Assembly (NCBI RefSeq): GCF_013760955.1
Contig: NZ_JACDUL010000002.1
Location: forward strand, 380,719-444,718
Direction: 5' to 3'
DNA: 64,000 nt
Origin: Methanococcus maripaludis
GTDB lineage: Archaea > AGJL01 > Methanococci > Methanococcales > Methanococcaceae
Shown: positions 36,200 through 46,200 of the stretch, piece by piece
Layout: every line of letters begins with the position of its first letter
Position numbering within the stretch: the first letter of the stretch is position 1
The notes under the pieces: model-generated
What the model saw: only the letters and a program-made list of their open reading frames with translations
Databases searched by the model: none
Told to the model about the DNA's origin: nothing
Translations under genes and position numbers: made by a program

Positions 36200-36325
36200 T
36201 AAATCAGAAATGTTGTCCTTGATCCCAATAAAAAAATTATTTAATAAGTTGCCTAAATATATGATTAAAATAATTAATGAGCATATTTCGATAAATTTAA
36301 TTTAATATATTATTTGTGGTGCCTC

Positions 36326-38170
36326 ATGAGAAAATCAAGAATTGGAATGATTGGAACTAAATTACTAATTTATTCAATAATTATTGTTTTAATCCCGACA
36401 ATAATGTTGAGCTATGTATCAACAGATACAATTTCAGATTTGATGATTTCAAACCAGAATAAAGATCTCGATAGAAATATGGGAATATTGACTGAAAGAA
36501 TGGATAGTGTACTCATCGAATTTGACACTATGACGTCATATACAGCACAGCTTCCAGTTGTAATTAATGCAGTCAAAAATAAGGATGAAAAAACATTACA
36601 GGATTTTGCAAATGGTCTTGAAGACCAGTCTTGGGTTGACCTGGTAGTATTTACCGATGCAGAAGGAAACGTAATTTGTGCAAGTTACGGAGATACCAAT
36701 GCAGAAATAAGTTCTTACGTTAAAAAATTACTCGGAAAAAATACACTATACGCTTACGATGTCCTTCCAAATGAAGAAGCTTCAAAATATAGCGATTATG
36801 AACTGGATGGCTACGATGCACTCGCAATATTTACTGTTGCACCAGTACATGATGGAGAATCACTTATCGGTACTGTAACCTATGTAGATATCATGAATAA
36901 AGATGATTACTGGGTAGATAGAGTTAAAGAAGTTACTGGCGATGATGCTTCAATATATCTAAAAAATGTAAGGATATCTACAACTAGCCAAATGGATGGA
37001 GTAGATGGTTATGGTATGCCTGCATCTGAAGGAATATTTGAAACTATTTCAAAAAAACAAGATTATATTGGAGATATAAGTATTAACGGAGTATTGTATT
37101 TAGGCGAATATTCTCCTATATATAATATCGATGGCGAAGTAATCGGAATGACGGCGGTTGGAACTCCTCAAACTCCATTTATGGCATTGCTTAATTCAAC
37201 GATTCAGAAAATATTCTTTATCGCAGCCACAAGCCTGCTTATCGCAGTTTTAGTTGCTATAATTTTAAACAGAAAAATAATAGTTCCGATAAAAAAACTT
37301 AAAAATTCTGCTGAAATATTTGGGCATGGAAAATATGATGAAAGAGTACATATCGAAACTGGCGATGAAATAGAAGAATTGGCAGAATCATTCAACAGTA
37401 TGGCCGAAGAAATAAGTAGGTCAGATCAAAAACTTAAAAAAGATGCAAATGACCTTAAACATTCATATGACGAATTAAAAGAAGTTGATGATTTAAAATC
37501 CGAACTTATTTCGATAGTATCTCACGAATTGAGAACTCCGCTTACGTCAATTCTTGGATATATTCAACTGTTAAAAGATGAAACTGCGGGAAAACTAAAT
37601 GAAAAGCAGAAAGAATTCGTATCAGTAATATCTGAAAATTCAGAACGGTTAAAAAGAATTACCGATAACATGTCAGACCTCGTAAGTGTTGATGATGATG
37701 TTTTAGATGGCGAATTTAATAAATTAAACATCAAAAATGCAGTGGAAGAAATTATTTCCTCTTTACAGCACTTTGCAGACAGTAGAAACATAATTTTACT
37801 CGAGGATGTAGATGATTCGTATATAAAAGGAGATAAATCTAAAATACATCAGGTTCTTGCAAATTTAATTGAAAATGCAGTGAAATTCAGTAAAAAACAG
37901 ACCAAAGTTACAGTAACTGGTTTTGAAGATAACGGAAACATTCACCTTGAAATTACCGATCAAGGACCCGGAATTCCAAAAGAACATCTTGATAAAATAT
38001 TTGACAGATTTTACCAGATCGATTCTTCTTCAAAACGAGAAATCGGTGGATCGGGCCTTGGACTTGCAGTCTGTAAAAAAATCGTTGAATCCCACGGTGG
38101 ATCAATTTGGGTTGAAAGCAAAATTGGAAAAGGTACAATCGTTCACGTACTGTTCCCATTAGTTAAATAA
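36326..38170 (+). CDS. Transmembrane sensor histidine kinase
   Basis: A 614-residue kinase. The order is an N-terminal transmembrane helix (residues ~12-32), then an extracytoplasmic dCache-like sensor (~35-290, with VVFTDAEGNVI and FTVAPVHDGESLIGTVTYVD). A second helix (~298-320), a HAMP domain (IVPIKKLKNSAEIF, DEIEELAESFNSMA), HisKA with the phospho-accepting His in SIVSHELRTPLTSILGYIQLL, and HATPase_c (ENAVKFS, DQGPGIPKEHLDKIF, GGSGLGLAVCKKIVESHGG) follow. It has no response-regulator gene beside it. The start at ATG 36326 has GGTG upstream. Confidence 0.95.
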   Translation: MRKSRIGMIGTKLLIYSIIIVLIPTIMLSYVSTDTISDLMISNQNKDLDRNMGILTERMDSVLIEFDTMTSYTAQLPVVINAVKNKDEKTLQDFANGLEDQSWVDLVVFTDAEGNVICASYGDTNAEISSYVKKLLGKNTLYAYDVLPNEEASKYSDYELDGYDALAIFTVAPVHDGESLIGTVTYVDIMNKDDYWVDRVKEVTGDDASIYLKNVRISTTSQMDGVDGYGMPASEGIFETISKKQDYIGDISINGVLYLGEYSPIYNIDGEVIGMTAVGTPQTPFMALLNSTIQKIFFIAATSLLIAVLVAIILNRKIIVPIKKLKNSAEIFGHGKYDERVHIETGDEIEELAESFNSMAEEISRSDQKLKKDANDLKHSYDELKEVDDLKSELISIVSHELRTPLTSILGYIQLLKDETAGKLNEKQKEFVSVISENSERLKRITDNMSDLVSVDDDVLDGEFNKLNIKNAVEEIISSLQHFADSRNIILLEDVDDSYIKGDKSKIHQVLANLIENAVKFSKKQTKVTVTGFEDNGNIHLEITDQGPGIPKEHLDKIFDRFYQIDSSSKREIGGSGLGLAVCKKIVESHGGSIWVESKIGKGTIVHVLFPLVK

Positions 38171-38210
38171 CCCAAAAAAAATAATTTTTTAAAATATTTG
38201 AAGTTTAAAT

Positions 38211-38774
38211 TTAATTAAATGAAATATTTTCTTTTACTTCTTTTAAAACAGAATTTACAAAATCATCAAGCGTTATTTTCAAATTTTCTTCACAGGATTC
38301 AATCTGTTCCCTTGAAACATTCTGTGCAAAACTTTTATCTTTTAATTTTTTCTTAATTGACTTTAATTCTGCCTTTTTTACATCTTTGTCAGGCCTCATT
38401 AAAACATAAGCTCGAATAATTCCCGAAAGTGCATCAACGGCCCATAAAGCATGCCTAATTTCCGAATTTCTTTCAATATTCAATACATCGTTGTGAGATT
38501 TTATATCTTCAATTAAATCTTTTGAAATTCCTTCCTTTTTTAAAATTTCTTCGCCAAGGATACAGTGTTTTTCTATATCGCAGCCATATTCTTCAATGTC
38601 GATATCGTGTAAAACTCCGGTTACAAACCAGCAATTTTGTTCGGTTTCGTCCTTTTCAAGATATTTAGCTATTCCAAGCATTCCATATCCAACGATTAAA
38701 TTATGATCAAGATTGGACTGTTCTTTTACATAAAAATTTAATAAATCTAGCGCTTTTTTACCATCAGGTATCAT
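38211..38774 (-). CDS. HD-domain phosphohydrolase
   Basis: A 187-residue protein with the HD metal-binding pattern: His in the first helix near GYGMLGIAKYL, VLHDIDIEEYG with the HD dyad near residue 56, KHCILGEEILKK, and a later ALWAVDAL with the final Asp. HD proteins hydrolyse phosphate esters of nucleotides or nucleic acids; the substrate here is unknown. It lies 42 bases upstream of the OBG-type GTPase gene end, on the same strand, and is probably the downstream partner of that gene. Confidence 0.85.
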   Translation of the reverse strand: MIPDGKKALDLLNFYVKEQSNLDHNLIVGYGMLGIAKYLEKDETEQNCWFVTGVLHDIDIEEYGCDIEKHCILGEEILKKEGISKDLIEDIKSHNDVLNIERNSEIRHALWAVDALSGIIRAYVLMRPDKDVKKAELKSIKKKLKDKSFAQNVSREQIESCEENLKITLDDFVNSVLKEVKENISFN

Positions 38775-38816
38775 TTAAAATCCCTCCAAAAAAAGAATAT
38801 ATAAAATTTAAAAAAA

Positions 38817-39995
38817 TTATGCAGCAGAAACAATTTTTATAATGTCTCCATCGTTTAATTCCTGATCTGCACTGATTCTCAACTTTTTCTTCGCATCGAC
38901 CGCGTAGATGAACTTTTGCCCGATTTCTGTGTGTATTTTGAATGCAAGGTCTTTTGCAGTTGCTCCTTTTTTAACAAGGTATGCATCAGGTAAAACATTT
39001 CCTTTTTTATCGCAGAATTTTCCTTCGTCCTCCACAGGATAGACTACAATCATATTTAATAGATCAAAATAAGCCACATTGATTAAATCCTGAATTCCTG
39101 TTCCACCAAATTTATCAAGGTAGCTTTTCATATAATTTAATGCATTTTTCTGTGCATTATTTAGGGATGATTCATCCAAAATTTCCATTGATTTTCCATC
39201 ATATTTTATTAAACCTGCTTTCTGCGCCTTTTTTAGTGCAAGTTCAATTTCAGCAGATGTTGGAATAACCAAAAAGTCTTTAAATTCTTCTTTTAATAAT
39301 TCAATGTTTTTTTCTGCGTCAGGGTGATCTGCCTTATTTGCAGAAATAATCATTGGTTTTGAAGCTTTTCTCAAATTTGTCGAAATTTTCAACAAATCAT
39401 CTTCAGACCATTTCATAGGACTTTCGTCAAACTCTTTAATTACCGCAAACACTTGATTTTCTGAAATGTTTAATCCACTTAACTGTTCAGAAAGCGCTTT
39501 TAAAAGATTTTTTTCCTGCTGTGCTTTTCTTGAGAGCCTTTCCCAATTTTTAGTTAAAATACTGTAAATCCACATGTCAAGTTCATTTAACAAAAATTTA
39601 ACGTCATCTACGGGATTATTATTTTCAGAAGGATTTCCTTCAAGATCCGTTTTTCCACTTGCATCAACTACAAGTATAAATGCATCTGCCTGCCTTAAAT
39701 CGTCTAAAAATTTGTTACCCATTCCTTTTCCTTTGTGTGCATCAGGAACGAGCCCTGCAACGTCAATAACTTCAACAGGAATATAACGCATTCCAGCAAA
39801 ACATTTTGAATTGTTTGGGGTACATTTTAAATCTAAAGTGTCACATGGGCATGGCTTTGTAACAAAAGAAGTTCCAATGTTTGGGTTTATCGTAGTAAAT
39901 GGGTAATTTCCAATATCTGCAATTTTTTCTGTCATTGCATTGAATGTAGTTGATTTTCCAACGTTTGGTTTTCCAACGAGTCCTAATATCGCCAT
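38817..39995 (-). CDS. OBG/YchF-type GTP-binding protein with TGS domain
   Basis: A translation-factor-related GTPase/ATPase. The G1 motif is GLVGKPNVGKSTTFNAMT, the G3 region has DVAGLVPDAHKGKGMGN, and SANKADHPDAE is the G4 (NKxD) motif. The C-terminal ~90 residues form a TGS domain (VYPVEDEGKF, LVKKGATAKDLAFKIHTEIG) that could contact ribosomes or RNA. The 392-residue length matches archaeal members. It is transcribed leftward after the radical SAM gene, 27 bases apart. Confidence 0.94.
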   Translation of the reverse strand: MAILGLVGKPNVGKSTTFNAMTEKIADIGNYPFTTINPNIGTSFVTKPCPCDTLDLKCTPNNSKCFAGMRYIPVEVIDVAGLVPDAHKGKGMGNKFLDDLRQADAFILVVDASGKTDLEGNPSENNNPVDDVKFLLNELDMWIYSILTKNWERLSRKAQQEKNLLKALSEQLSGLNISENQVFAVIKEFDESPMKWSEDDLLKISTNLRKASKPMIISANKADHPDAEKNIELLKEEFKDFLVIPTSAEIELALKKAQKAGLIKYDGKSMEILDESSLNNAQKNALNYMKSYLDKFGGTGIQDLINVAYFDLLNMIVVYPVEDEGKFCDKKGNVLPDAYLVKKGATAKDLAFKIHTEIGQKFIYAVDAKKKLRISADQELNDGDIIKIVSAA

Positions 39996-40022
39996 GCTAT
40001 CACCGGTTTTATAATTGTTAAT

Positions 40023-41339
40023 TTAAATTTCTATAAAATCCCAAGGTTTTTCTTCGATTTTATCAATGTAGTTATCCAAATCCACATTTTTAATAAGTTC
40101 CATTGTGTTTTTTGACTCATTTAAAACTTTTGAAAGTTCGACCCCACCTCTTGCAAGAACAGTCTGTGCGACCATGGAATTGAATTTTTCAAAATCAACG
40201 CTAACTTTTATTTTTCGCAGACTCTTTTCGATATATTTTATCTTCGTTTTTGAGCCCATGTCAAATTCAAAACTCTCAAAAGGAGTGTGGGGCTTTGGAA
40301 TCATTGGATTTATACTGACGTCTACTTTTCGAACATTATCTTTTATTTTTTTTGTCAGATTTATTATTTCTTCGATATCTTCATCTGTTTCTTCAGGAAA
40401 ACCAACCATATAATAAAGTTTTACCGTAGATATTCCGTGATTTTTTGCAATATCTACTGCATTTAATATATTTTCTTCAGTGATTCCTTTATCAATTTTT
40501 TTCCGCAAAAATTCACTACCTGCTTCTGGCGCTATCGTCAAAGTTTTCAAATTTAAAAATTCGAGAAGTTCATCAGTAATTGTATCTGCCCTTAACGAAG
40601 ATGGGGAAATCATCATGTTTTTTTCAGAAATATGCTGGCAAAGATCCAGTACATACCGGTAATCGCTTACAGATGGGGCGATTAGCGAAACCTTGTCTGC
40701 GTCGGTGTTTTTTAAACCTTCGTCGACCAGATATTTTAAATCCTCAATTTTTCGATACCTCGGAGGAGCATATATACATTTAGCCATACAAAATTTACAG
40801 TTTCTAATACAGCCCCTCCCAATTTCAAGGAGATATGCTTTCCCATAAGCTCCGGATTCATGAGTTACTTGGGAAATTGGATAATTATCTATCCCGAGTT
40901 TTTTTGGATATATTCTTTTAATTTTTTCATTGTTATAACTTTTTGGAACAAAAACTCCGGGAATTTCAAAATTACCATTAATTAACTGATACATCGTATC
41001 AGTTCCTTCGATTTCACCGATAACGAATGCATCAAAAAATTCATAAAGCGGTAGCGGATTTGAAATGGCACATGGGCCCCCTGCAATGAAAATAGCGTTT
41101 GGATTTTGAACTTTTAATTCATTTACAATTTTTACAACGTTAAAATAGTCGTTTTCATACTGTAAAGTTATTAAAATAGCATCATTGTTCTTAATTTTCG
41201 AATAATTCTCTATAAAATACGCATTTGCAGAGATATCGTGGTACTTATTTAGGTGGCTGTTTAAAACATGCACTGCAAGGCATGCAATTCCCCCGCCAAA
41301 TTTATTAGGGTACACGATTGAAACGTTTTTAATTGCCAT
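40023..41339 (-). CDS. Radical SAM protein with B12-binding-like N-terminal domain
   Basis: A 438-residue radical SAM enzyme. Residues ~1-165 resemble the cobalamin-binding fold (NAIFIAGGPCAISNPLPLYEF, FDAFVIGEIEG). The [4Fe-4S] motif CIRNCKFC (CxxxCxxC) is near residue 176. The SAM barrel follows with LTIAPEAGSEFLRKKIDKG and TVKLYYMVGFPEETDEDI. The product and substrate are not known. Methanogens use several such enzymes for cofactor synthesis or McrA modification. Its partner may be the GTPase gene 27 bases downstream, but the functional link is unproven. Confidence 0.88.
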   Translation of the reverse strand: MAIKNVSIVYPNKFGGGIACLAVHVLNSHLNKYHDISANAYFIENYSKIKNNDAILITLQYENDYFNVVKIVNELKVQNPNAIFIAGGPCAISNPLPLYEFFDAFVIGEIEGTDTMYQLINGNFEIPGVFVPKSYNNEKIKRIYPKKLGIDNYPISQVTHESGAYGKAYLLEIGRGCIRNCKFCMAKCIYAPPRYRKIEDLKYLVDEGLKNTDADKVSLIAPSVSDYRYVLDLCQHISEKNMMISPSSLRADTITDELLEFLNLKTLTIAPEAGSEFLRKKIDKGITEENILNAVDIAKNHGISTVKLYYMVGFPEETDEDIEEIINLTKKIKDNVRKVDVSINPMIPKPHTPFESFEFDMGSKTKIKYIEKSLRKIKVSVDFEKFNSMVAQTVLARGGVELSKVLNESKNTMELIKNVDLDNYIDKIEEKPWDFIEI

Positions 41340-41419
41340 TTTACCGCCAGAATGAAGAATAAAATAAAATTTAATTGTTAAAAGAAGAGATATAAAAATT
41401 TAGTTTTTCAGAATAAAAA

Positions 41420-41485
41420 AATTGGTGTCAGCTCGCCCATCTTTCATCATAAATCAGAAGCTACTCCGTTCATCATCCACCAATT
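41420..41485 (-). ncRNA. Archaeal box C/D guide sRNA
   Basis: On the minus strand, a 66-base RNA with all box C/D elements in the right order and spacing. An 8-bp terminal stem (AATTGGTG/CACCAATT, 41478-41485 with 41420-41427) encloses C box GATGATGA (41470-41477), a 12-base guide (41458-41469) and D' CTGA (41454-41457). A three-base spacer, C' ATGATGA (41444-41450), a second 12-base guide (41432-41443) and D CTGA (41428-41431) follow. The D' guide complements AAGCUACUCCG, which I recall in the peptidyl-transferase region of archaeal 23S rRNA. The D guide complements CUCGCCCAUCUU, whose target I cannot place confidently. A T-run follows at the 3' side. Confidence 0.9.
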
Positions 41486-41544
41486 GCATAAAAATGACAT
41501 TGTGTCCTTATGCGTCAATTGCATCATTAGTATCTCGGATTCAG

Positions 41545-41552
41545 TATATAAA
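41545..41552 (-). promoter_or_regulatory. TATA box upstream of the box C/D sRNA
   Basis: Reads TTTATATA on the minus strand. With a ~25-base offset it would initiate near 41520, giving a leader of about 35 bases before the sRNA stem at 41485. That leader contains a possible hairpin (GCATAA at 41486-41491 with TTATGC at 41508-41513, and GACA with TGTC inside). Confidence 0.5.
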
Positions 41553-41672
41553 GATGATTGTGAAATTAAAATTTACATTTGATAGGTTTTTGGATGTAAC
41601 ATTGAATTTTTAGCTAAATATTTTAAAGAGATTTTTCATAAAAACTATCAAACTTTTAAAACAGGAACAAAA

Positions 41673-42620
41673 ATGAATGAACTCGATATCATTAAAATTA
41701 TTTCAAAGAATCTTTCCTATTCAGACGGCGTTGAAAAGGGAATCGGGGATGACTGTGCGGTTTTCAAATTTGAAAATCAGCATTTAGTTGTAACTACCGA
41801 CATGATGTTTAAATCAACCCATTTTCCAGACATTTTAACACCATTTCAGATTGGGATGAGGCTGGTTACTGCAAATGTATCAGATATTGCTGCAATGTGT
41901 GCAAAACCGCTTGGAATGGTTATTTCAATGGGTTTTGATAGTCCGGACAAAAAATTTATCGATGAATTATCCAAAGGAATAGATTATATTTCAAAAGAAT
42001 ACGAATGTCCAATTGCAGGAGGTGACACGAACAAAGCGCCTGAATTAACGCTATCCGGAACTGCATTTGGAATTACCGATAATCCAATATACCGTGGCGG
42101 AATTATTGGTGAAGACATCTGCATTACTGGAGATGTTGGAAAAGTCGCTTGCGCTTTAAAAATTCTTGAAATGAAAGATAATGGAATTTTAGGAAACTTT
42201 GAATTTAAAAAAACAATATCTGAATTTCCAAAAATCATTGAAAAACTTGCAGAACCAAGAGCAAGGGTTAAAGAAGGACTTTTATTAAATAAAATAATCA
42301 CATCGTGCTGTGATATTTCAGATGGCCTTTCAAAAGATTTAAATTATACTGGAAACTTTGAAATAAATTCTAAAAAGCTATTAAATTCTGTTTCAACAGA
42401 TGTTGTTGAATTCTGTGAAAAATTTGATATGGATTTATTAAATACCGTTTTAAACAGCGGTGAAGAATTTGAATTGCTATTTACAACTGCCGATTTTAAA
42501 AGAGCTGGAGAAAAATTACAAGATGTAAATTCAGTAACAAAAATTGGAAAAGTCGAGGAATCTGGAAAAACGGTTGATGGAAATTCAATTAAATCCGAAG
42601 GTTACGTTCACAAATGGTAA
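41673..42620 (+). CDS. thiL: Thiamine-monophosphate kinase
   Basis: Phosphorylates thiamine monophosphate to the pyrophosphate coenzyme. The 315-residue AIR-synthase-family protein has GIGDDCAVFKF, VVTTDMMFKSTHF, NVSDIAAMCAKPLGM, CPIAGGDTNKAP and CCDISDGLSKDL, the expected ATP/Mg and substrate motifs. Two other thiamin genes in the window, thiM and thiE (53836-55249), are at another locus. Its stop overlaps the frame of the archaeosortase gene, which probably follows in the same transcript. Confidence 0.95.
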   Translation: MNELDIIKIISKNLSYSDGVEKGIGDDCAVFKFENQHLVVTTDMMFKSTHFPDILTPFQIGMRLVTANVSDIAAMCAKPLGMVISMGFDSPDKKFIDELSKGIDYISKEYECPIAGGDTNKAPELTLSGTAFGITDNPIYRGGIIGEDICITGDVGKVACALKILEMKDNGILGNFEFKKTISEFPKIIEKLAEPRARVKEGLLLNKIITSCCDISDGLSKDLNYTGNFEINSKKLLNSVSTDVVEFCEKFDMDLLNTVLNSGEEFELLFTTADFKRAGEKLQDVNSVTKIGKVEESGKTVDGNSIKSEGYVHKW

Positions 42621-42631
42621 AATGGAAAACT

Positions 42632-43964
<1,333 letters not shown>

Positions 43965-44015
43965 TTTTTAAAAAGATCATTCTATCATTTCAATTACTTT
44001 TTTAGAGGGATTATT

Positions 44016-46157
44016 ATGGATATTTTTCAAAAATTGCAAAAAGAATTTAATTTAAAAATATTTCAAGTCGAAAACACGGTTAAATTAATTGATGAAGGAA
44101 ATACAATTCCATTTATTTCAAGATACAGAAAAGAAGCAACAGGTTCACTTGATGACGTTGTTTTGAGGAAATTTTTTGATAGACTGAATTATTTGAGAAA
44201 TTTAGAAGATAAAAAAGCCCAGATTATAAAATTAATTGACGAACAGGGCAAATTAACTGAAGAATTGAAACAAAAGATTGAAAAATCTGAACTTTTAACT
44301 GAACTCGAAGATATTTACCGTCCATTCAGGCCAAAAAGAAAAACAAGGGCGACAATTGCGGAAAGTAAGGGTTTAAAACCCCTATCAGAATTAATTTTAA
44401 AACAGATTTTAGAAAAACCTATCGAAGAACTTGCAAAAGAATACATTAATCCAGAATTGGAAGTTAATTCAATTGAAGATGCAATTTCTGGTGCTAAAGA
44501 TATTATTGCAGAAGAAATTTCAGATAATGCAGATTACAGAAAGTTTATTCGTGAAACTACATTTTCAGAAGGAATTATTTCTGTAAAAGCAAAAAATGTG
44601 GATGAAAAATCAGTTTATGAAATGTATTACGAATATTCTGAAGCAGTTCATAAAATTCCAGGACACAGAATCCTTGCAATAAATCGAGGGGAATCTGAAA
44701 AAGTTTTACAGGTAAAAATCGATGCACCTGTTGAATTTATTCAAGACCGGATATTTAAAAATATAATTTTAGAAAATTCGAAAACTTCTGAAATTTTAAA
44801 AGAAACTGTAATTGACAGCTATAAAAGATTGATTGCGCCATCAATTGAAAGAGAAATAAGAAATAGCCTCACGGAAAAGGCAGAAAACGGTGCAATTGAA
44901 GTATTTTCAAAAAATTTAAAGCAACTGCTACTACAACCGCCAATAAAAAACAAAACCGTGCTTGGATGGGACCCCGCATTTAGAACAGGCTGTAAAATTG
45001 CAGTAGTTGATGAAACCGGAAAAGTTCTCGATAAAACGGTAGTTTATCCAACAGAACCCCACAATAAAATTGCAGAAACTAAAAAACAGGTCAAAGAATT
45101 AATAATAAAACACGATATCGATGTTGTCGCAATTGGAAATGGAACTGCTTCGAGAGAATCTGAACATATTGTTTCTGAAATTTTAAAAGAAGTTGTAAAA
45201 GACGTCTACTACGTGATTGTAAACGAAGCAGGAGCTTCTGTTTATTCTGCATCCGAACTCGGATCTGACGAATTCCCAGAATACGATGTTGGAATTAGAA
45301 GTGCAGTATCAATTGCGAGAAGGCTTCAGGACCCGTTAGCCGAACTTGTAAAAATTGATCCAAAATCAATTGGTGTTGGACAGTACCAGCATGATATGAA
45401 CCAGAAAAAATTATCTGAAAGTTTAACAGGAGTTGTTGAATCATCTGTAAACTCAGTAGGTGTTGATTTAAATACCGCGTCGGTTTCACTTCTTAATTAT
45501 GTATCAGGAATCAATATTGGAATTGCAAAAAATATTGTAGAATACCGACTCGAAAATGGAAAATTTGAATCCCGAAAAGAACTTTTAAAGGTAAATAAAC
45601 TTGGTAAAAAAGCATTTGAACAGTGCGCAGGGTTTTTAAGAATTCCTGAAGGTAAAAATTTATTTGATAACACAGGAGTCCACCCAGAATCTTACAAAAT
45701 TACAGAAAATTTACTTAATGAACTAAATATCTCGATAAAAGATATTAAAGAAAAGAAAGTTGATAAAATTTCTGAAAAAGTCGATATCGAAAAATTGGCC
45801 GAAAAATTAAATTGTGGAGTTCCTACACTTGAAGATATAATTAAAGAACTTGAAAAACCCGGACGAGATCCAAGAGAAGACCTTCCAAAACCAGTTTTAA
45901 GAAGCGATGTTTTGGAACTTGAAGATTTAAAAGAAGGAATGATTCTAAAAGGCACTGTAAGAAATATTGTTGATTTCGGAGCTTTTATTGATATAGGGGT
46001 TCACCACGATGGATTAGCACATATTTCAGAAATTTCCGACAGATTTATAAAGCATCCCCTTGATGTAATCTCAGTTGGAGATATCGTTGATGTTATGGTA
46101 ATGGACATCGATTTTGATAAAAAAAGGGTTTCTCTTTCAATAAAACGTGCAAAATAA
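44016..46157 (+). CDS. tex: Tex-family RNA-binding transcription accessory protein
   Basis: A 713-residue Tex/Spt6-like protein. The N-terminal helical domain (IPFISRYRKEATGSLDD) is followed by the YqgF-like nuclease-fold domain with WDPAFRTGCKIAVVDETGKV. Then come the helix-hairpin-helix region (NYVSGINIGIAKNIVEYR) and a C-terminal S1 RNA-binding domain (LKEGMILKGTVRNIVDFGAF). Full domain order and length are preserved. Tex is common in bacteria and patchy in archaea. It is cotranscribed or closely following the methyltransferase gene (51-base gap). Confidence 0.93.
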   Translation: MDIFQKLQKEFNLKIFQVENTVKLIDEGNTIPFISRYRKEATGSLDDVVLRKFFDRLNYLRNLEDKKAQIIKLIDEQGKLTEELKQKIEKSELLTELEDIYRPFRPKRKTRATIAESKGLKPLSELILKQILEKPIEELAKEYINPELEVNSIEDAISGAKDIIAEEISDNADYRKFIRETTFSEGIISVKAKNVDEKSVYEMYYEYSEAVHKIPGHRILAINRGESEKVLQVKIDAPVEFIQDRIFKNIILENSKTSEILKETVIDSYKRLIAPSIEREIRNSLTEKAENGAIEVFSKNLKQLLLQPPIKNKTVLGWDPAFRTGCKIAVVDETGKVLDKTVVYPTEPHNKIAETKKQVKELIIKHDIDVVAIGNGTASRESEHIVSEILKEVVKDVYYVIVNEAGASVYSASELGSDEFPEYDVGIRSAVSIARRLQDPLAELVKIDPKSIGVGQYQHDMNQKKLSESLTGVVESSVNSVGVDLNTASVSLLNYVSGINIGIAKNIVEYRLENGKFESRKELLKVNKLGKKAFEQCAGFLRIPEGKNLFDNTGVHPESYKITENLLNELNISIKDIKEKKVDKISEKVDIEKLAEKLNCGVPTLEDIIKELEKPGRDPREDLPKPVLRSDVLELEDLKEGMILKGTVRNIVDFGAFIDIGVHHDGLAHISEISDRFIKHPLDVISVGDIVDVMVMDIDFDKKRVSLSIKRAK

Positions 46158-46200
46158 GTTAAAATGAATAAAAAAATTAAATATTAATCTATTTTTTTAA

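Noticed and set aside
41422-41613. A 63-codon frame on the plus strand in the radical SAM-thiL gap
   Set aside because: It covers the C/D sRNA on the opposite strand, has low-complexity start context and no family resemblance.
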